This document shows positions 25,101-33,111 of a stretch of DNA of 64,000 nucleotides, in pieces. The DNA lies in contig NZ_JAUSUF010000003.1 of assembly GCF_030813415.1 (NCBI RefSeq), forward strand, positions 1 to 64,000. Reading direction: 5' to 3'. The notes beneath the pieces are model-generated. The model was not told where the DNA came from, did not search any database, and saw only the letters and a program-made list of their open reading frames with translations. A program made the translations under genes and the position numbers. The stretch comes from Eubacterium multiforme (GTDB lineage Bacteria; Bacillota; Clostridia; Clostridiales; Clostridiaceae). Each line of letters begins with the position of its first letter. Within the stretch, counting starts at the first letter, position 1.

Positions 25101-27696
25101 AGAACTGAAAAAAGCTAAAACTGATTTAAAAAAATATAGTGATGAAGTAGCAATAGCTAAAGCTAATCTTGCACAAGAAAATGCAATAGCTAATGCTGAT
25201 AATAAAATTACTATTGAAGAACAGGCACGAATTAAGCAAGCACAAGATAATCTTAATAATGCTTTAGCTAAAGTTGAAGAAGCTAAAATATATGCTAATA
25301 AAATTACTGTAACTGCAAAAGAAGATGCGATTAAACAAGCAAACAGTAATACTACTAATGCTATTAATAATATTAAATTTAACGATAGAAATTTAATATT
25401 AGATAGTTTAATAAATGAAACTTCTGCAATTTATGGCTTTGGAAGTAGACAAATTTCTGTTTCATTAAAAGCAAACACAACTTATACTTTTGTAGTAAAT
25501 GGTAGAAGTAACAGAAATGGAAATATAGAAGGAAAACATTTACGATGTTACGTTTATGACGTTAATTGGAATTATTTTGGATGTAATTTTTCAATAGAAG
25601 AAACTAAAGATATTACAAAATCAATTACTTTTACAACTGGAAGTATACCAGAAAATTTAGTATGGAAAGTTGGGTTTTACTGGTTTCCGAGTGGTGGAGA
25701 TAGAACTGGTAACGCTACTGTAAACTGGTGTAAATTAGTTGAAGGTAATAAAACATCACCTTCATGGACACCAGCTCCTGAAGATATTGAAAATCAAATC
25801 GGTACAGCAAAAAAATCCATTGAAGAAAATACTGCTAAATTAAATCAAGCACAGATTGATTTAAAAAAGTATTCTGATGATGTTTCTACTGCTAGGGTTA
25901 ATTTAGCTGTAACACAGGTAAAAGCATATGCAGATGGAGTTGTAAGCAAGGAAGAGCAGTCTAGGATAAAACAAGCTACAGAAAATTTAAATATAGCGGT
26001 TACAAAAGTTAATCAAGCTAAATCAGATGCACAAAGTTATGCAGAAAACATAGCAACTTCTAAATCTAATTTAGCAAAAGCATATGCAGATGAGGTATCT
26101 ATTGCTAAGTCAAACCTAGCACAAACACAGGCACAAGCCTATGCAGACGGAATTGTAACTAAAGAAGAGCAATCTAGGATAAAACAAGCTACAGAAAATT
26201 TAAATGTTGCTATTGCTAAAGCAACTGATGCTGAAGCAAAAGCTAAGGCATATGCAGACAGTGTTACTGATACAGCTAAAGCAGAAACTAATAAGTATAT
26301 CAATGGTAAAGTAAAAGATGTTAATAATGTTGTTACAGCTAATACATCAGCAATAAATATATTGAAAACAGAAGTTAGTTCCAAAGTAAATAAAACAGAT
26401 ATAGATACTCTTACAAGGACATTAAATGGAAAGATAATAGAAACTACTTCAAAAATAAATACAGTTGAAACCTCATTAACCCAAAAAACTAACAATATAA
26501 ATGCATCAGTTAGTGATGTAAAAAGTATATTAAATACTAAAGCTGATGGAAGTACAGTAAGTTCTATACAAAGTCAATTAGCAAGTTTAAATATAGGTGT
26601 AGATGGAATAAGAACAGAAGTTGCAAAAAAGACAGATAAAAATAATATTATTAGTGCAATAAACCAATCAGCAGAAGAAATTAAGATAGATGCTAGTAAA
26701 ATTAAGTTAAATGGATTAACAACATTTGCAAGGAATACAGGAATAAAAGCTATGGAAATAGATGGACCAATTATTAATTTTTATGATTGGGAAGATACTA
26801 GTAGAAAAGATTCAATAGGAAGTATATATTCAAGTAGGATTGGTGGAGATAGAAATAAAACAGGCATAACAATAGCAAATGAAAAAAATACAACAGTAGC
26901 TATAGCCTATTATAGTGATAAAGATAAGAATTACTTTCCGTATATAAGATTTGATAAAGATAATATTAATAATCAAATGTGTCCTATAACATTATATGAA
27001 GATATAAATTTAAATGGATATACAATGTATTTAGGAGATACCAAAAGAAATTACATGTATCAATCTAGTGGTGGAGATTTTTGCATAAAAACAGCACATG
27101 GATTAAAAATAATGGATAAAGACAATGGGAATTATACTGCTAATTTAGATGCTAATTACACTGGGTTTGCAAAATGGGATCAAAATCATTATTATGCTCA
27201 ATTTTTCCCAGGAGGTTTTCAATTTTCAGGTAATGATGGAAAGGCACTTTTTTGGCTAGATGATGGTTCATGGGATATATGCACTAAGGTTGGTATGAAT
27301 ATGTGTGTGCAAGGAAATTTATCTGTTAATGGAAAGAAAAATAGAATTGTAGAAACAGGAATTGGAAATCTAGCATTAAATGCAGTAGAAAGTACAGAAT
27401 GTTGGTTTACAGATATGTCTATAGAACAGAATAGAACTGATTCAAATGGTGATTGCATAATTTGGTTTGATAATACATTCTTATTAACTGTTAATACAAA
27501 ATGTAGATATAAAATAGATGTAACTCCACTTGGAGAATTTGCATCAAATGGCAAATTAACTTATGTTAGGGTTGTAGAAAAAACAGAGCGATATTTTAAG
27601 GTTAGAGGTACACCGAATACATTATTTGACTGGACCATAACTGCAAAACAAATAGGATATGAAAATATAAGATTAGAAAAAGTTAAAAAGGGCTAG
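22147..27696 (+). CDS. Baseplate hub / tail fibre protein, 1849 aa
   Basis: Residues 1-330 read as a tail-hub domain. Long coiled coils follow (340-700). Two similar carbohydrate-binding-like modules, each opening with a (G/N)DRNL(L/I)L segment and closing with LV(K/E)GNKTS and W-x-x-APED, occupy about 698-890 and 1075-1215. More coiled coil with near-identical repeats (1260-1385) leads to a Gly/Tyr/Trp-rich tip (1510-1849) probably contacting the host surface. TTG start after GAAAGGAGGTTAGACA. No peptidase motif was recognised. Likely the receptor-binding protein. Confidence 0.87.
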   Translation: MIKTTKAFLKEINKLGGRKFVSKVLIRDKEYNDDNIIDMSLEESVNPGDNFSLGSVVSNTFEINLINVDDIFENAIVKPYIGLEIDNEIEYIPLGVFTVDEVSKKDKKIKLQCVDNMFNLERAYFSDLSYPANINEVLKEICKKADITCNSILPNHSIDEIKGYSFRQAIGIIATLAGCFARFNRLGELEIISYEDTDLRITPDTFFKFETNDKDYIIGKITAKKGEKTFSKGSNTEIIIDNPVITENIVGDLYNKFKDFTYRPYTLSWQGNPAVQAGDRVVIVGVDNKEYNTLIMSHKLTYSGGITSELKATGKTESSDKFDSKGSITQAMENYSIEQAAIKVALIQKADIDEFNALNGRVNTLYTEDLTSLKANIKDLQSNKISTIEFNALESKLQTALIGKADVNELNVAVERVGIVEGKTAAIENMFNKNITSKNIATGAITANSGIIAEGAIGDAEISSLSGNKLRFGTIDTSLVSILGPQGRLRLVGNKLQVMDMNNGKMYERIMLGIDENNQSSLILRGPDGKTVLINQDGMTKQGFTNGYGKLEENELDASKLNMNSVIRGINENGSETIKGTKVQVGDRTLDVELSTQQNSIVENGKRLENQQTNILALDNAIKLKVDNQVFKETKDSINANISDTLNKANAYTNVQINTVNTNLSKHTAELNILQEEIKGKVSQSDVDKSINNIEIGDRNLLLNSNFINKYKDTSVTDKHGNLYAENWGGYNSGIANPQQSYHAHLNIEKFNFPVYEFNESDGNRNWKGISQRIKDRVTESGTFVVTMDIYTTFLKGNIFGGFYYYKKGSDKMSFGSGFYRLEPTKINEWQTLSQVYKLNDDVDFSKDIVFYVYGYDFGVNAIVYLHNIKLVKGNKTSLLWTAAPEDLNQAIIDSAKKIDEKINTVSTELTQAKDSFSASVNSLNSKTSTIETNIRTVETNIDVKIDKSKQDAINQSLKNTNSSLVEAKTYADNVSKENATIVEKELKKAKTDLKKYSDEVAIAKANLAQENAIANADNKITIEEQARIKQAQDNLNNALAKVEEAKIYANKITVTAKEDAIKQANSNTTNAINNIKFNDRNLILDSLINETSAIYGFGSRQISVSLKANTTYTFVVNGRSNRNGNIEGKHLRCYVYDVNWNYFGCNFSIEETKDITKSITFTTGSIPENLVWKVGFYWFPSGGDRTGNATVNWCKLVEGNKTSPSWTPAPEDIENQIGTAKKSIEENTAKLNQAQIDLKKYSDDVSTARVNLAVTQVKAYADGVVSKEEQSRIKQATENLNIAVTKVNQAKSDAQSYAENIATSKSNLAKAYADEVSIAKSNLAQTQAQAYADGIVTKEEQSRIKQATENLNVAIAKATDAEAKAKAYADSVTDTAKAETNKYINGKVKDVNNVVTANTSAINILKTEVSSKVNKTDIDTLTRTLNGKIIETTSKINTVETSLTQKTNNINASVSDVKSILNTKADGSTVSSIQSQLASLNIGVDGIRTEVAKKTDKNNIISAINQSAEEIKIDASKIKLNGLTTFARNTGIKAMEIDGPIINFYDWEDTSRKDSIGSIYSSRIGGDRNKTGITIANEKNTTVAIAYYSDKDKNYFPYIRFDKDNINNQMCPITLYEDINLNGYTMYLGDTKRNYMYQSSGGDFCIKTAHGLKIMDKDNGNYTANLDANYTGFAKWDQNHYYAQFFPGGFQFSGNDGKALFWLDDGSWDICTKVGMNMCVQGNLSVNGKKNRIVETGIGNLALNAVESTECWFTDMSIEQNRTDSNGDCIIWFDNTFLLTVNTKCRYKIDVTPLGEFASNGKLTYVRVVEKTERYFKVRGTPNTLFDWTITAKQIGYENIRLEKVKKG
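25924..26206 (+). repeat. Direct repeat inside fibre gene (about 70 bp, two copies)
   Basis: Copies at about 25,924-25,993 and 26,137-26,206 are nearly identical and in frame, both encoding YADG(V/I)V, then KEEQSRIKQATENLN. A weaker third copy lies near 25,190-25,260. Duplication has lengthened the coiled-coil shaft. Confidence 0.8.
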
Positions 27697-27716
27697 TTAA
27701 TTCTAGTCTTTTTTCT
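27685..27716 (+). terminator. Intrinsic terminator after fibre gene
   Basis: AAAAAGGGCTAG pairs with CTAGTCTTTTTT around TTAATT, using G-U pairs, followed by more T's. Includes the fibre stop codon. Confidence 0.65.
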
Positions 27717-27751
27717 TTATAAAAAATTAGACAGAAAGAAAGGAAAGATTA

Positions 27752-28162
27752 ATGGATAATGTTTTAAATCAATTAAAAATTTTTGTTGCAGTATTAGGAG
27801 TTTTATTTACCTGGTTGTTTGGAGCATGGGACACTCCACTAATTGTATTAATAATATTTATGGTGATTGACTATCTAACAGGGCTTACGAAAGGATATGT
27901 AAATAAAGATTTAAGTTCTAATATAGGGCTTAAAGGTATAGCAAGGAAATGTGTTATATTTGCAATACTTATTGTAGCAGTTATGCTAGATAGACTCCTA
28001 AATACAGGTAATTGGGTATTTAGAAGCCTTGTATGTTATTTTTACATAGCGAATGAGGGAATAAGTATTTTAGAAAATGCATCAGAGTTAGGAGCACCAG
28101 TTCCAAGCAAATTAAAAAATGCATTAATACAATTAAGAGAAGATAAAGAAGAGCATAAATAG
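27752..28162 (+). CDS. Phage holin, TcdE/Bhl1-type, 136 aa
   Basis: Forms membrane lesions that release the endolysin. Three hydrophobic helices: residues 10-24, 28-45 and about 70-88, with FMVIDYLTGLTKGYVNKDLS and ASELGAPVPSKLKNAL, the hallmarks of the toxin-secretion/phage-lysis holin family that includes TcdE. ATG after AAAGAAAGGAAAGATTA. It opens the lysis cassette. Confidence 0.93.
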   Translation: MDNVLNQLKIFVAVLGVLFTWLFGAWDTPLIVLIIFMVIDYLTGLTKGYVNKDLSSNIGLKGIARKCVIFAILIVAVMLDRLLNTGNWVFRSLVCYFYIANEGISILENASELGAPVPSKLKNALIQLREDKEEHK

Positions 28163-28213
28163 TTTTATTTGTGCTTTATTTTTATAAATAAATTTAAGAA
28201 AGAAGGAATTTAA

Positions 28214-28636
28214 ATGTTAAAAGAGCTTATTAAAATTTTAGTAAAGTTAGTGGAAGCAAAATTAAAGAAAACAGGAATGGAAGAGGAGATATTAAATCAT
28301 AAAAAGTATATTGATACAGCTAAAGAAGTATGGGGAATAGTTGATGAACAGTTTAGGCTTACACAAAATGTTAAGGAAAAATTATCTAGCAAAGCTGATG
28401 AATTTAACAAGAAGTTTTTAAAAGAACATCCAGAAGTATCTAAAGAAGATATTGAATACTTTAGGCAAGCAGTAGCTGGAGAAGTTAATCAAGGCAAACA
28501 AGCTGTATTAGATAATTCAGAAATTTTAAGAAAATTACAATCTGAAAATGAAGAATTAAAAGCTAAAAATTCAGATTTGGAAAATAAATTAAACGCTATT
28601 TCAAATTATGTACCAAAGGAAGAGCAAGGACAATAG
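28214..28636 (+). CDS. Soluble helical lysis-cassette protein, LLH-holin-like, 140 aa
   Basis: Resembles the soluble part of LLH-family phage holins: a helical body, EEILNHKKYIDTAKEVWGIV, and a C-terminal coiled coil (LQSENEELKAKNSDLENKLN). The N-terminal 18 residues are only weakly amphipathic, so a true membrane segment is doubtful; the protein may be an accessory or antiholin-type partner of the upstream holin. ATG after AAGAAAGAAGGAATTTAA. Confidence 0.65.
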   Translation: MLKELIKILVKLVEAKLKKTGMEEEILNHKKYIDTAKEVWGIVDEQFRLTQNVKEKLSSKADEFNKKFLKEHPEVSKEDIEYFRQAVAGEVNQGKQAVLDNSEILRKLQSENEELKAKNSDLENKLNAISNYVPKEEQGQ

Positions 28637-28653
28637 TCCTTGTTCTTTTTTAT
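28621..28653 (+). terminator. Intrinsic terminator inside lysis cassette
   Basis: AGAGCAAGGAC (28621-28631) pairs with GTCCTTGTTCT (28636-28646), AATA loop, TTTTT tail. May reduce read-through into the endolysin gene. Confidence 0.8.
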
Positions 28654-28685
28654 ATATAAATTTAGCAAGAAAGAAGGATTAAAAA

Positions 28686-29678
28686 ATGGTATTAATGAAA
28701 AGAAGAATAGACCCAGACGACCATTATAACGGAAGGAATGCAATAAAATATATAGTAGTGCATGATACTGGAAATAAGACAGATTCAGATGAAGGAAATG
28801 CTAATTATTTTTGCACTGGTACTCGTAATGCATCAGCTCATTATTTTGTAGATGATGACTCAATTACACAAGTTGTTGAAGAATATAATGGGGCTTGGCA
28901 TTGTGGAGATGGACATGGTGTTTATGGAATAGATAATAGAAATAGTTTAGGTATAGAAATGTGTAGAAGAAATAATGAAGTTACTTCTAAGACTATTGAA
29001 AATACAATATGGCTTGTGAAAAGGCTGCAAGATAAATATAATGTTTCTGATAATAGAGTAGTAAGACATTATGATGCAAGTAGAAAGATATGTCCAGAAG
29101 CATTATCACATAATAATTGGGCTAAATGGAGAGCTTTCAAGGAAAAGTTAACAGGAAATGCTCCAGAAATTGAAGTTAGAAATTCAATTATAGATATTAC
29201 TTTAGATAAAGCAAGAAAATATGTAGGAGCTAGATGTGAGGAACTACAAAGGCTACTTATAAAAGCAGGATATAATTGTGGCGGGTATGGACCAGATGGA
29301 AAGTTTGGTAGAGGAACTTATAATTCTTTATTAGATTTCCAAAGGGATCATGGATTATCTCCAGATGGTTTAGCTGGAACAAATACTTTTGCTAAATTAA
29401 GAGAGGTTACAACTTCTAATAGTAATAATTATAAGAAAGAATATGTAGAACATGGTACTTGCACAGTAGCAGTAAATAGCCTATGTATAAGAAGTAATCC
29501 TTCTTTAAATGCAGAAGTTAAAGGGCATTATGATAAAGGCAGCAAAGTAAAATATGATTACGTAATAGATAATGATGGTTACAGATGGATACGTTGGGTA
29601 GGAGCTACAAGTGGTAAATATAGATATATGGCAGTTAGAAATCTTAAAACAAATGAAAGATTAGGACATTGTGAATAA
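28686..29678 (+). CDS. Endolysin: N-acetylmuramoyl-L-alanine amidase, 330 aa
   Basis: Amidase_2 domain at residues 5-155 with the zinc ligands visible: His26 (VVHDTGN), a later His (VVRHYDASRKICPE) and the Cys of ICPE. Residues 165-250 carry a peptidoglycan-binding-type helical repeat (GYGPDGKFGRGTYNSLLDFQ), and 255-330 an SH3-like wall-binding domain (SLCIRSNPSLNAEVKGHYDK). It cleaves between muramic acid and L-Ala of the peptide stem. No signal peptide, consistent with release by the holin. Last lytic gene, followed by a strong terminator. Confidence 0.95.
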   Translation: MVLMKRRIDPDDHYNGRNAIKYIVVHDTGNKTDSDEGNANYFCTGTRNASAHYFVDDDSITQVVEEYNGAWHCGDGHGVYGIDNRNSLGIEMCRRNNEVTSKTIENTIWLVKRLQDKYNVSDNRVVRHYDASRKICPEALSHNNWAKWRAFKEKLTGNAPEIEVRNSIIDITLDKARKYVGARCEELQRLLIKAGYNCGGYGPDGKFGRGTYNSLLDFQRDHGLSPDGLAGTNTFAKLREVTTSNSNNYKKEYVEHGTCTVAVNSLCIRSNPSLNAEVKGHYDKGSKVKYDYVIDNDGYRWIRWVGATSGKYRYMAVRNLKTNERLGHCE

Positions 29679-29688
29679 TAATTATTTT

Positions 29689-29720
29689 AGGCAGGAGAAA
29701 TCCTGCCTTTATTTTTATTT
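29689..29720 (+). terminator. Intrinsic terminator of late operon
   Basis: Perfect 8-bp GC-rich stem AGGCAGGA/TCCTGCCT, GAAA loop, T-rich tail. Ends the lysis cassette. Confidence 0.92.
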
Positions 29721-30026
29721 AAAAATTAAAAATATAACAACAGCAATTAAATATATAAAATTGCAAAACATCATATTTAAAATAAGAAAAATATTATATT
29801 TGAATAGATTATTTTTCAAAATCATCACCTTCTTTTCTTTTGTTTTTATAATATACAATTCTAAAAATAAATTTATAACTAAAAAATGCTTTAGTTATGC
29901 ATTAAAGCACTTATTTTGCTTTACAATATATTGTGTACAGTTGATTTACATAGTAAAAAGTGCTACTAAAAGAATTAAAAAATGCTAAAATATAAATATA
30001 GATATATTTGCCAAGGAGGAGAAGTT
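29709..30026 (+). other. Non-coding AT-rich gap (318 bp)
   Basis: No supportable gene. Open frames here have random Lys/Ile/Phe composition and begin inside the endolysin. A small hairpin (TGCTTTA/TAAAGCA near 29,887-29,910) is visible. It probably carries the promoter of the gene at 30027. Confidence 0.6.
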
Positions 30027-30842
30027 ATGGGATTTTTTGATAAAACAGAGGAGAAGGAAGAAAATAAACTAGGAGAATATTCACTTGATAGTAGTAAAAA
30101 AGAAATTCAGGAGTTACAAGGTATATTAAAAGATAATGAAGAGTGTAATTACTTAGTTGAAGGATGTACTGAAGAAGGAAGTTGGATAATCGCTACTACA
30201 AATAGCAGACTAATATTTTTACATAAAAAATTCAAAGGAGATATTAAAGTAGAAGAAATAAGTATCAATGATATAAAGTTTACAAATTTTAAAACAGGTT
30301 TACTATCTGGAAAAATAGAAATAGGACTAAATGATGAATACATTGTAATTACTAATATCTATAAAGATTATGTTGAAGGTATGTTTAATATTTTAAATGA
30401 AACAATAATTAAATGTATTATGAATAGAGATAATATTGAGTATGGAGAAGCAAAATTAGTCTGGGCTGATATTTCTAAAGAATATGAATTAGCCAAGCTT
30501 GAAAAAGAAAATAAGTTAAAGGAAGAAAAGAAGGAAAAAGAAAGACAAGAGTATGAGAAAGCCAAAATAGAATATGAAGAAAAAATAAAAGCCAAGGCAG
30601 AAGAAAAAAGAAATGAAAAACAGTATCAGAAAGATAGATTAAAACAATTAAAGAGGGATCATATACCTTATTGTCCTAAATGCCATAGTACAGCAATAAC
30701 TTATCAAGGCAAAAAAATTAGTATAGGTAAAGCTATAGTTGGAGGAGCTCTTTTAGGTCCAGGAGGAACAGTTCTTGGTGGACTTAGTGGTAAAAAAGGA
30801 AAAGTAGTTTGCTTAAATTGTGGACATAAATGGAAGTTGTAA
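30027..30842 (+). CDS. PH-like domain, coiled-coil, zinc-ribbon protein at prophage end, 271 aa
   Basis: Residues 25-130 resemble the bacterial PH-like (YokE-type) fold: an ATTNSRLIFLHKK segment and alternating strands ending in a helix. Residues 140-205 are a highly charged coiled coil. The C-terminus has CPKCHS, then a Gly-rich stretch (GGALLGPGGTVLGGLSGKKG), then CLNCGHKWKL, a four-Cys zinc ribbon split by a possible membrane-associating loop. ATG 30027 follows AAGGAGGAGAAGTT. It lies between two strong terminators after the lysis genes, so it is likely its own transcript, as for lysogenic-conversion genes. Function unknown. Confidence 0.8.
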   Translation: MGFFDKTEEKEENKLGEYSLDSSKKEIQELQGILKDNEECNYLVEGCTEEGSWIIATTNSRLIFLHKKFKGDIKVEEISINDIKFTNFKTGLLSGKIEIGLNDEYIVITNIYKDYVEGMFNILNETIIKCIMNRDNIEYGEAKLVWADISKEYELAKLEKENKLKEEKKEKERQEYEKAKIEYEEKIKAKAEEKRNEKQYQKDRLKQLKRDHIPYCPKCHSTAITYQGKKISIGKAIVGGALLGPGGTVLGGLSGKKGKVVCLNCGHKWKL

Positions 30843-30845
30843 ATT

Positions 30846-30883
30846 AAAAGGACTATGAGGTTTTAATCATAGTCCTTTTGAGT
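30846..30883 (+). terminator. Intrinsic terminator after PH/zinc-ribbon gene
   Basis: AAAAGGACTATGA (30846-30858) pairs perfectly with TCATAGTCCTTTT (30867-30879). Confidence 0.9.
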
Positions 30884-30971
30884 TTATGGTGAAATTAAAT
30901 ATTTTAAAGAGTACTAAATAAAATATTTAATCTATAAAATAGTTTTGCTTATTAAAAGGGGACATTGAAAT

Positions 30972-31142
30972 ATGGAATCACGATATTATTTTGTAAAAGA
31001 TGTTATGAAGATGTTAGAGGTTAAAGAAACTAAAGCATATGCAATAATACGAGAATTAAATGAGGAGCCTAATAAAAATGGTTATATAACAGTTGCTGGA
31101 AGAGTGTCAAAAAGGTATTTTGATAAAAGATATTATATATAG
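30972..31142 (+). CDS. Small HTH/excisionase-like DNA-binding protein, 56 aa
   Basis: RYYFVKDVMKMLEVKETKAY followed by a basic AGRVSKRYFDKRYYI resembles the winged-helix excisionase/AlpA-like proteins of Firmicute mobile elements. ATG follows AAAAGGGGACATTGAAAT. It has its own terminator (31,185). A role in excision or regulation is inferred from fold pattern and position at the element's edge. Confidence 0.68.
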   Translation: MESRYYFVKDVMKMLEVKETKAYAIIRELNEEPNKNGYITVAGRVSKRYFDKRYYI

Positions 31143-31184
31143 TAAGAATTTTAAATTTGTTGTTTATATAGTTTTAATGTATAA

Positions 31185-31222
31185 CAAAAGACTAGGAATT
31201 ATTAATTCTAGTCTTTTGCTTA
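31185..31222 (+). terminator. Intrinsic terminator at prophage right edge
   Basis: CAAAAGACTAG-G-AATT pairs with AATTCTAGTCTTTTG, with one bulged G. Last prophage-side feature before the CRISPR leader; 31,223-31,466 shows no gene. Confidence 0.8.
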
Positions 31223-31466
31223 TATTTGCCTACATAAATTCAATTTTGCTGGCAGATTGACGACATATATATAAATTTAAATAACTTATTTTAATAGTAA
31301 TTAACATCGCATAGATATATAGTATTACTTTACATTAAGAAAAAACAACATTATATAGTAATAATTAAAATTATATAGATAGATAAAAAATATAAATTTA
31401 ATTATACTAGTCATGTTGAGAACGTAGCTTTACTATACTTAAAATAATTGTTTCGAAAAATATTAG

Positions 31467-31647
31467 TGCAGTAGATCGAGTTTTTAAAGAAATACTTTCT
31501 AGGCATTGTAAATGAACAGGTTAGAAGTTGTGTGGAGTATATTTCCAATGTATTACTTAAGGTTTACTGCAAAAGAGTATTAAATATGGTAGAATATTAA
31601 TATAAAGAATGGCTTAAATAAGCCATTCTTTAACATAGAATTTTTAG
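31467..31647 (+). promoter_or_regulatory. CRISPR array 1 leader
   Basis: The 83 bases before the first repeat match the array 2 leader closely: TACTGCAAAA, then AATATTAATAT, then ATGGCTTA. TGCAGTAGA at 31467 lies 98 bases before TACTGCAAAA at 31565, exactly as in leader 2. The region carries the array promoter and probably the Cas1-Cas2 recognition sites. Leader side and degenerate last repeat agree on + strand transcription. Confidence 0.85.
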
Positions 31648-32730
31648 GTTTTATCTTAACTATATGGAATGTAAATTGAGTTAATAATTTACTAAATTCA
31701 TCATCTAATTTATGTTTTATCTTAACTATATGGAATGTAAATTGGGTAGATAGTCCACTAATAAATAATTATTCCCATATGTTTTATCTTAACTATATGG
31801 AATGTAAATTCTTCCAGTTCTATTATTAAAAGAAACACCAGTAACTGTTTTATCTTAACTATATGGAATGTAAATACAAAATATTAAAAGTAAATTATTA
31901 TAAAGACTATGGTTTTATCTTAACTATATGGAATGTAAATACAGAAAATAAAACAGAGCAATAATTTAATATAGACAGTTTTATCTTAACTATATGGAAT
32001 GTAAATTATAGTAATGCAAATACTGCAAGTCAGATAAATGCTGGTTTTATCTTAACTATATGGAATGTAAATTCAACTAAATCAAGAACCGTTGGCTCTT
32101 ATAGTAGAGGTTTTATCTTAACTATATGGAATGTAAATATTTAGTAGGAAGTGCTTTAAGTATGAACGCTATGGGGTTTTATCTTAACTATATGGAATGT
32201 AAATACAGCAGAGTTCAATGTTTATGGTGAACCACTTTATTGTTTTATCTTAACTATATGGAATGTAAATTTCAAAATGAGTGTATTTGTATAATGAATT
32301 TAATTCGTTTTATCTTAACTATATGGAATGTAAATTTTTCTTTTGCTAATTTATCTTTAAATTGCAAATGGTTTTATCTTAACTATATGGAATGTAAATA
32401 ACTTTAAAAAGAGATTTGAAAATAAGTTTATGGACTAGTTTTATCTTAACTATATGGAATGTAAATGATAGAAAAGATGAAGTATTAGGTTACTTACATG
32501 AAAGTTTTATCTTAACTATATGGAATGTAAATCTACATAAAATCTTCTAAGCTTACGTTGAAATTTACAGTTTTATCTTAACTATATGGAATGTAAATCT
32601 AGCAAATTTAACATCATATTGTAATTCATAAATCGTTTTATCTTAACTATATGGAATGTAAATAAATGTAATAAATAAAGAGTATGAAGAAAAGATAGAT
32701 AGTTTTATCTTAACTGTAAGGAATATAAAT
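31648..32730 (+). CRISPR. CRISPR array 1: 17 repeats, 16 spacers
   Basis: The 29-base repeat begins GTTTTATCTTAAC and ends ATGGAATGTAAAT; spacers are 35-38 bases. Repeats 1-16 are identical by eye. The last (32702-32730) has changes at its TATATGGAATG part, marking the leader-distal end. The sequence fits clostridial type I-B repeats and is the same as in array 2. No spacer was seen to match the prophage in this window by eye. Confidence 0.98.
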
Positions 32731-32746
32731 AGTGTGAATGATTTAA

Positions 32747-32854
32747 AGAACCATACTAAATAATGATAATAAAAATATATCTAAAGTTGCTAGGCGTTTT
32801 AATGTTTCTAGATCCTTTGCATGGAAATTATTAAAAGAAAATAAATTGATATAA
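32747..32854 (+). pseudogene. HTH-protein remnant after array 1
   Basis: One frame reads NKNISKVARRFNVSRSFAWK then LLKENKLI and stop, a typical HTH seen at the end of resolvases and in transposases. A stop lies just upstream (32744) and there is no start with ribosome site. Probably the tail of a decayed mobile-element gene. The rest up to 33,055 is AT-rich with no gene. Confidence 0.4.
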
Positions 32855-33055
32855 TATAATTGAAGAGATTTAACTATTAATTTAAAAATTAATTTACCTG
32901 CATAATAAAAGTTCATTATTATGCAACTAAATTTATTATAATTAACCTTTGTATAATATTATATTTTTGAGTAAAAATTTAAAAAATAATTATAAAAAAA
33001 TAATTATGGACCAAATATGTCACTAATTAAGATTAAAATTTAATTATGAAATAAA

Positions 33056-33084
33056 TTGACAAAATTTTAAAAAGGTAACAAAAT
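33056..33084 (+). promoter_or_regulatory. Candidate promoter of cas operon
   Basis: TTGACA at 33056-33061 and CAAAAT at 33079-33084 with 17-base spacing, 25 bases upstream of the cas6 start. The -35 is perfect, the -10 matches four of six positions. Confidence 0.45.
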
Positions 33085-33111
33085 TTAATTATAGAGTATA
33101 GGAGGTGCATG

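Larger units (their letters stand above)
1..31222 (+). mobile_element. Prophage (siphovirus type), right part; left end outside window
   Basis: A continuous + strand series of phage genes: methyltransferases and regulators, two recombinases, terS/terL, portal, minor head, scaffold, capsid, connectors, tail tube, tape measure, fibre, holin and amidase. The order matches HK97-like head and long-tail siphoviruses of Firmicutes. The right limit is put at the last terminator (about 31,222), just before the CRISPR leader, because no att repeat could be identified. The repressor, replication genes and the main integrase are presumably left of the window. All structural genes look intact, so the element may be functional. 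Confidence 0.9.

Noticed and set aside
29671..29988. 105-residue open frame after the endolysin
   Set aside because: It begins inside the endolysin, runs through a strong terminator, lacks a ribosome site and has random Lys/Ile/Phe composition.
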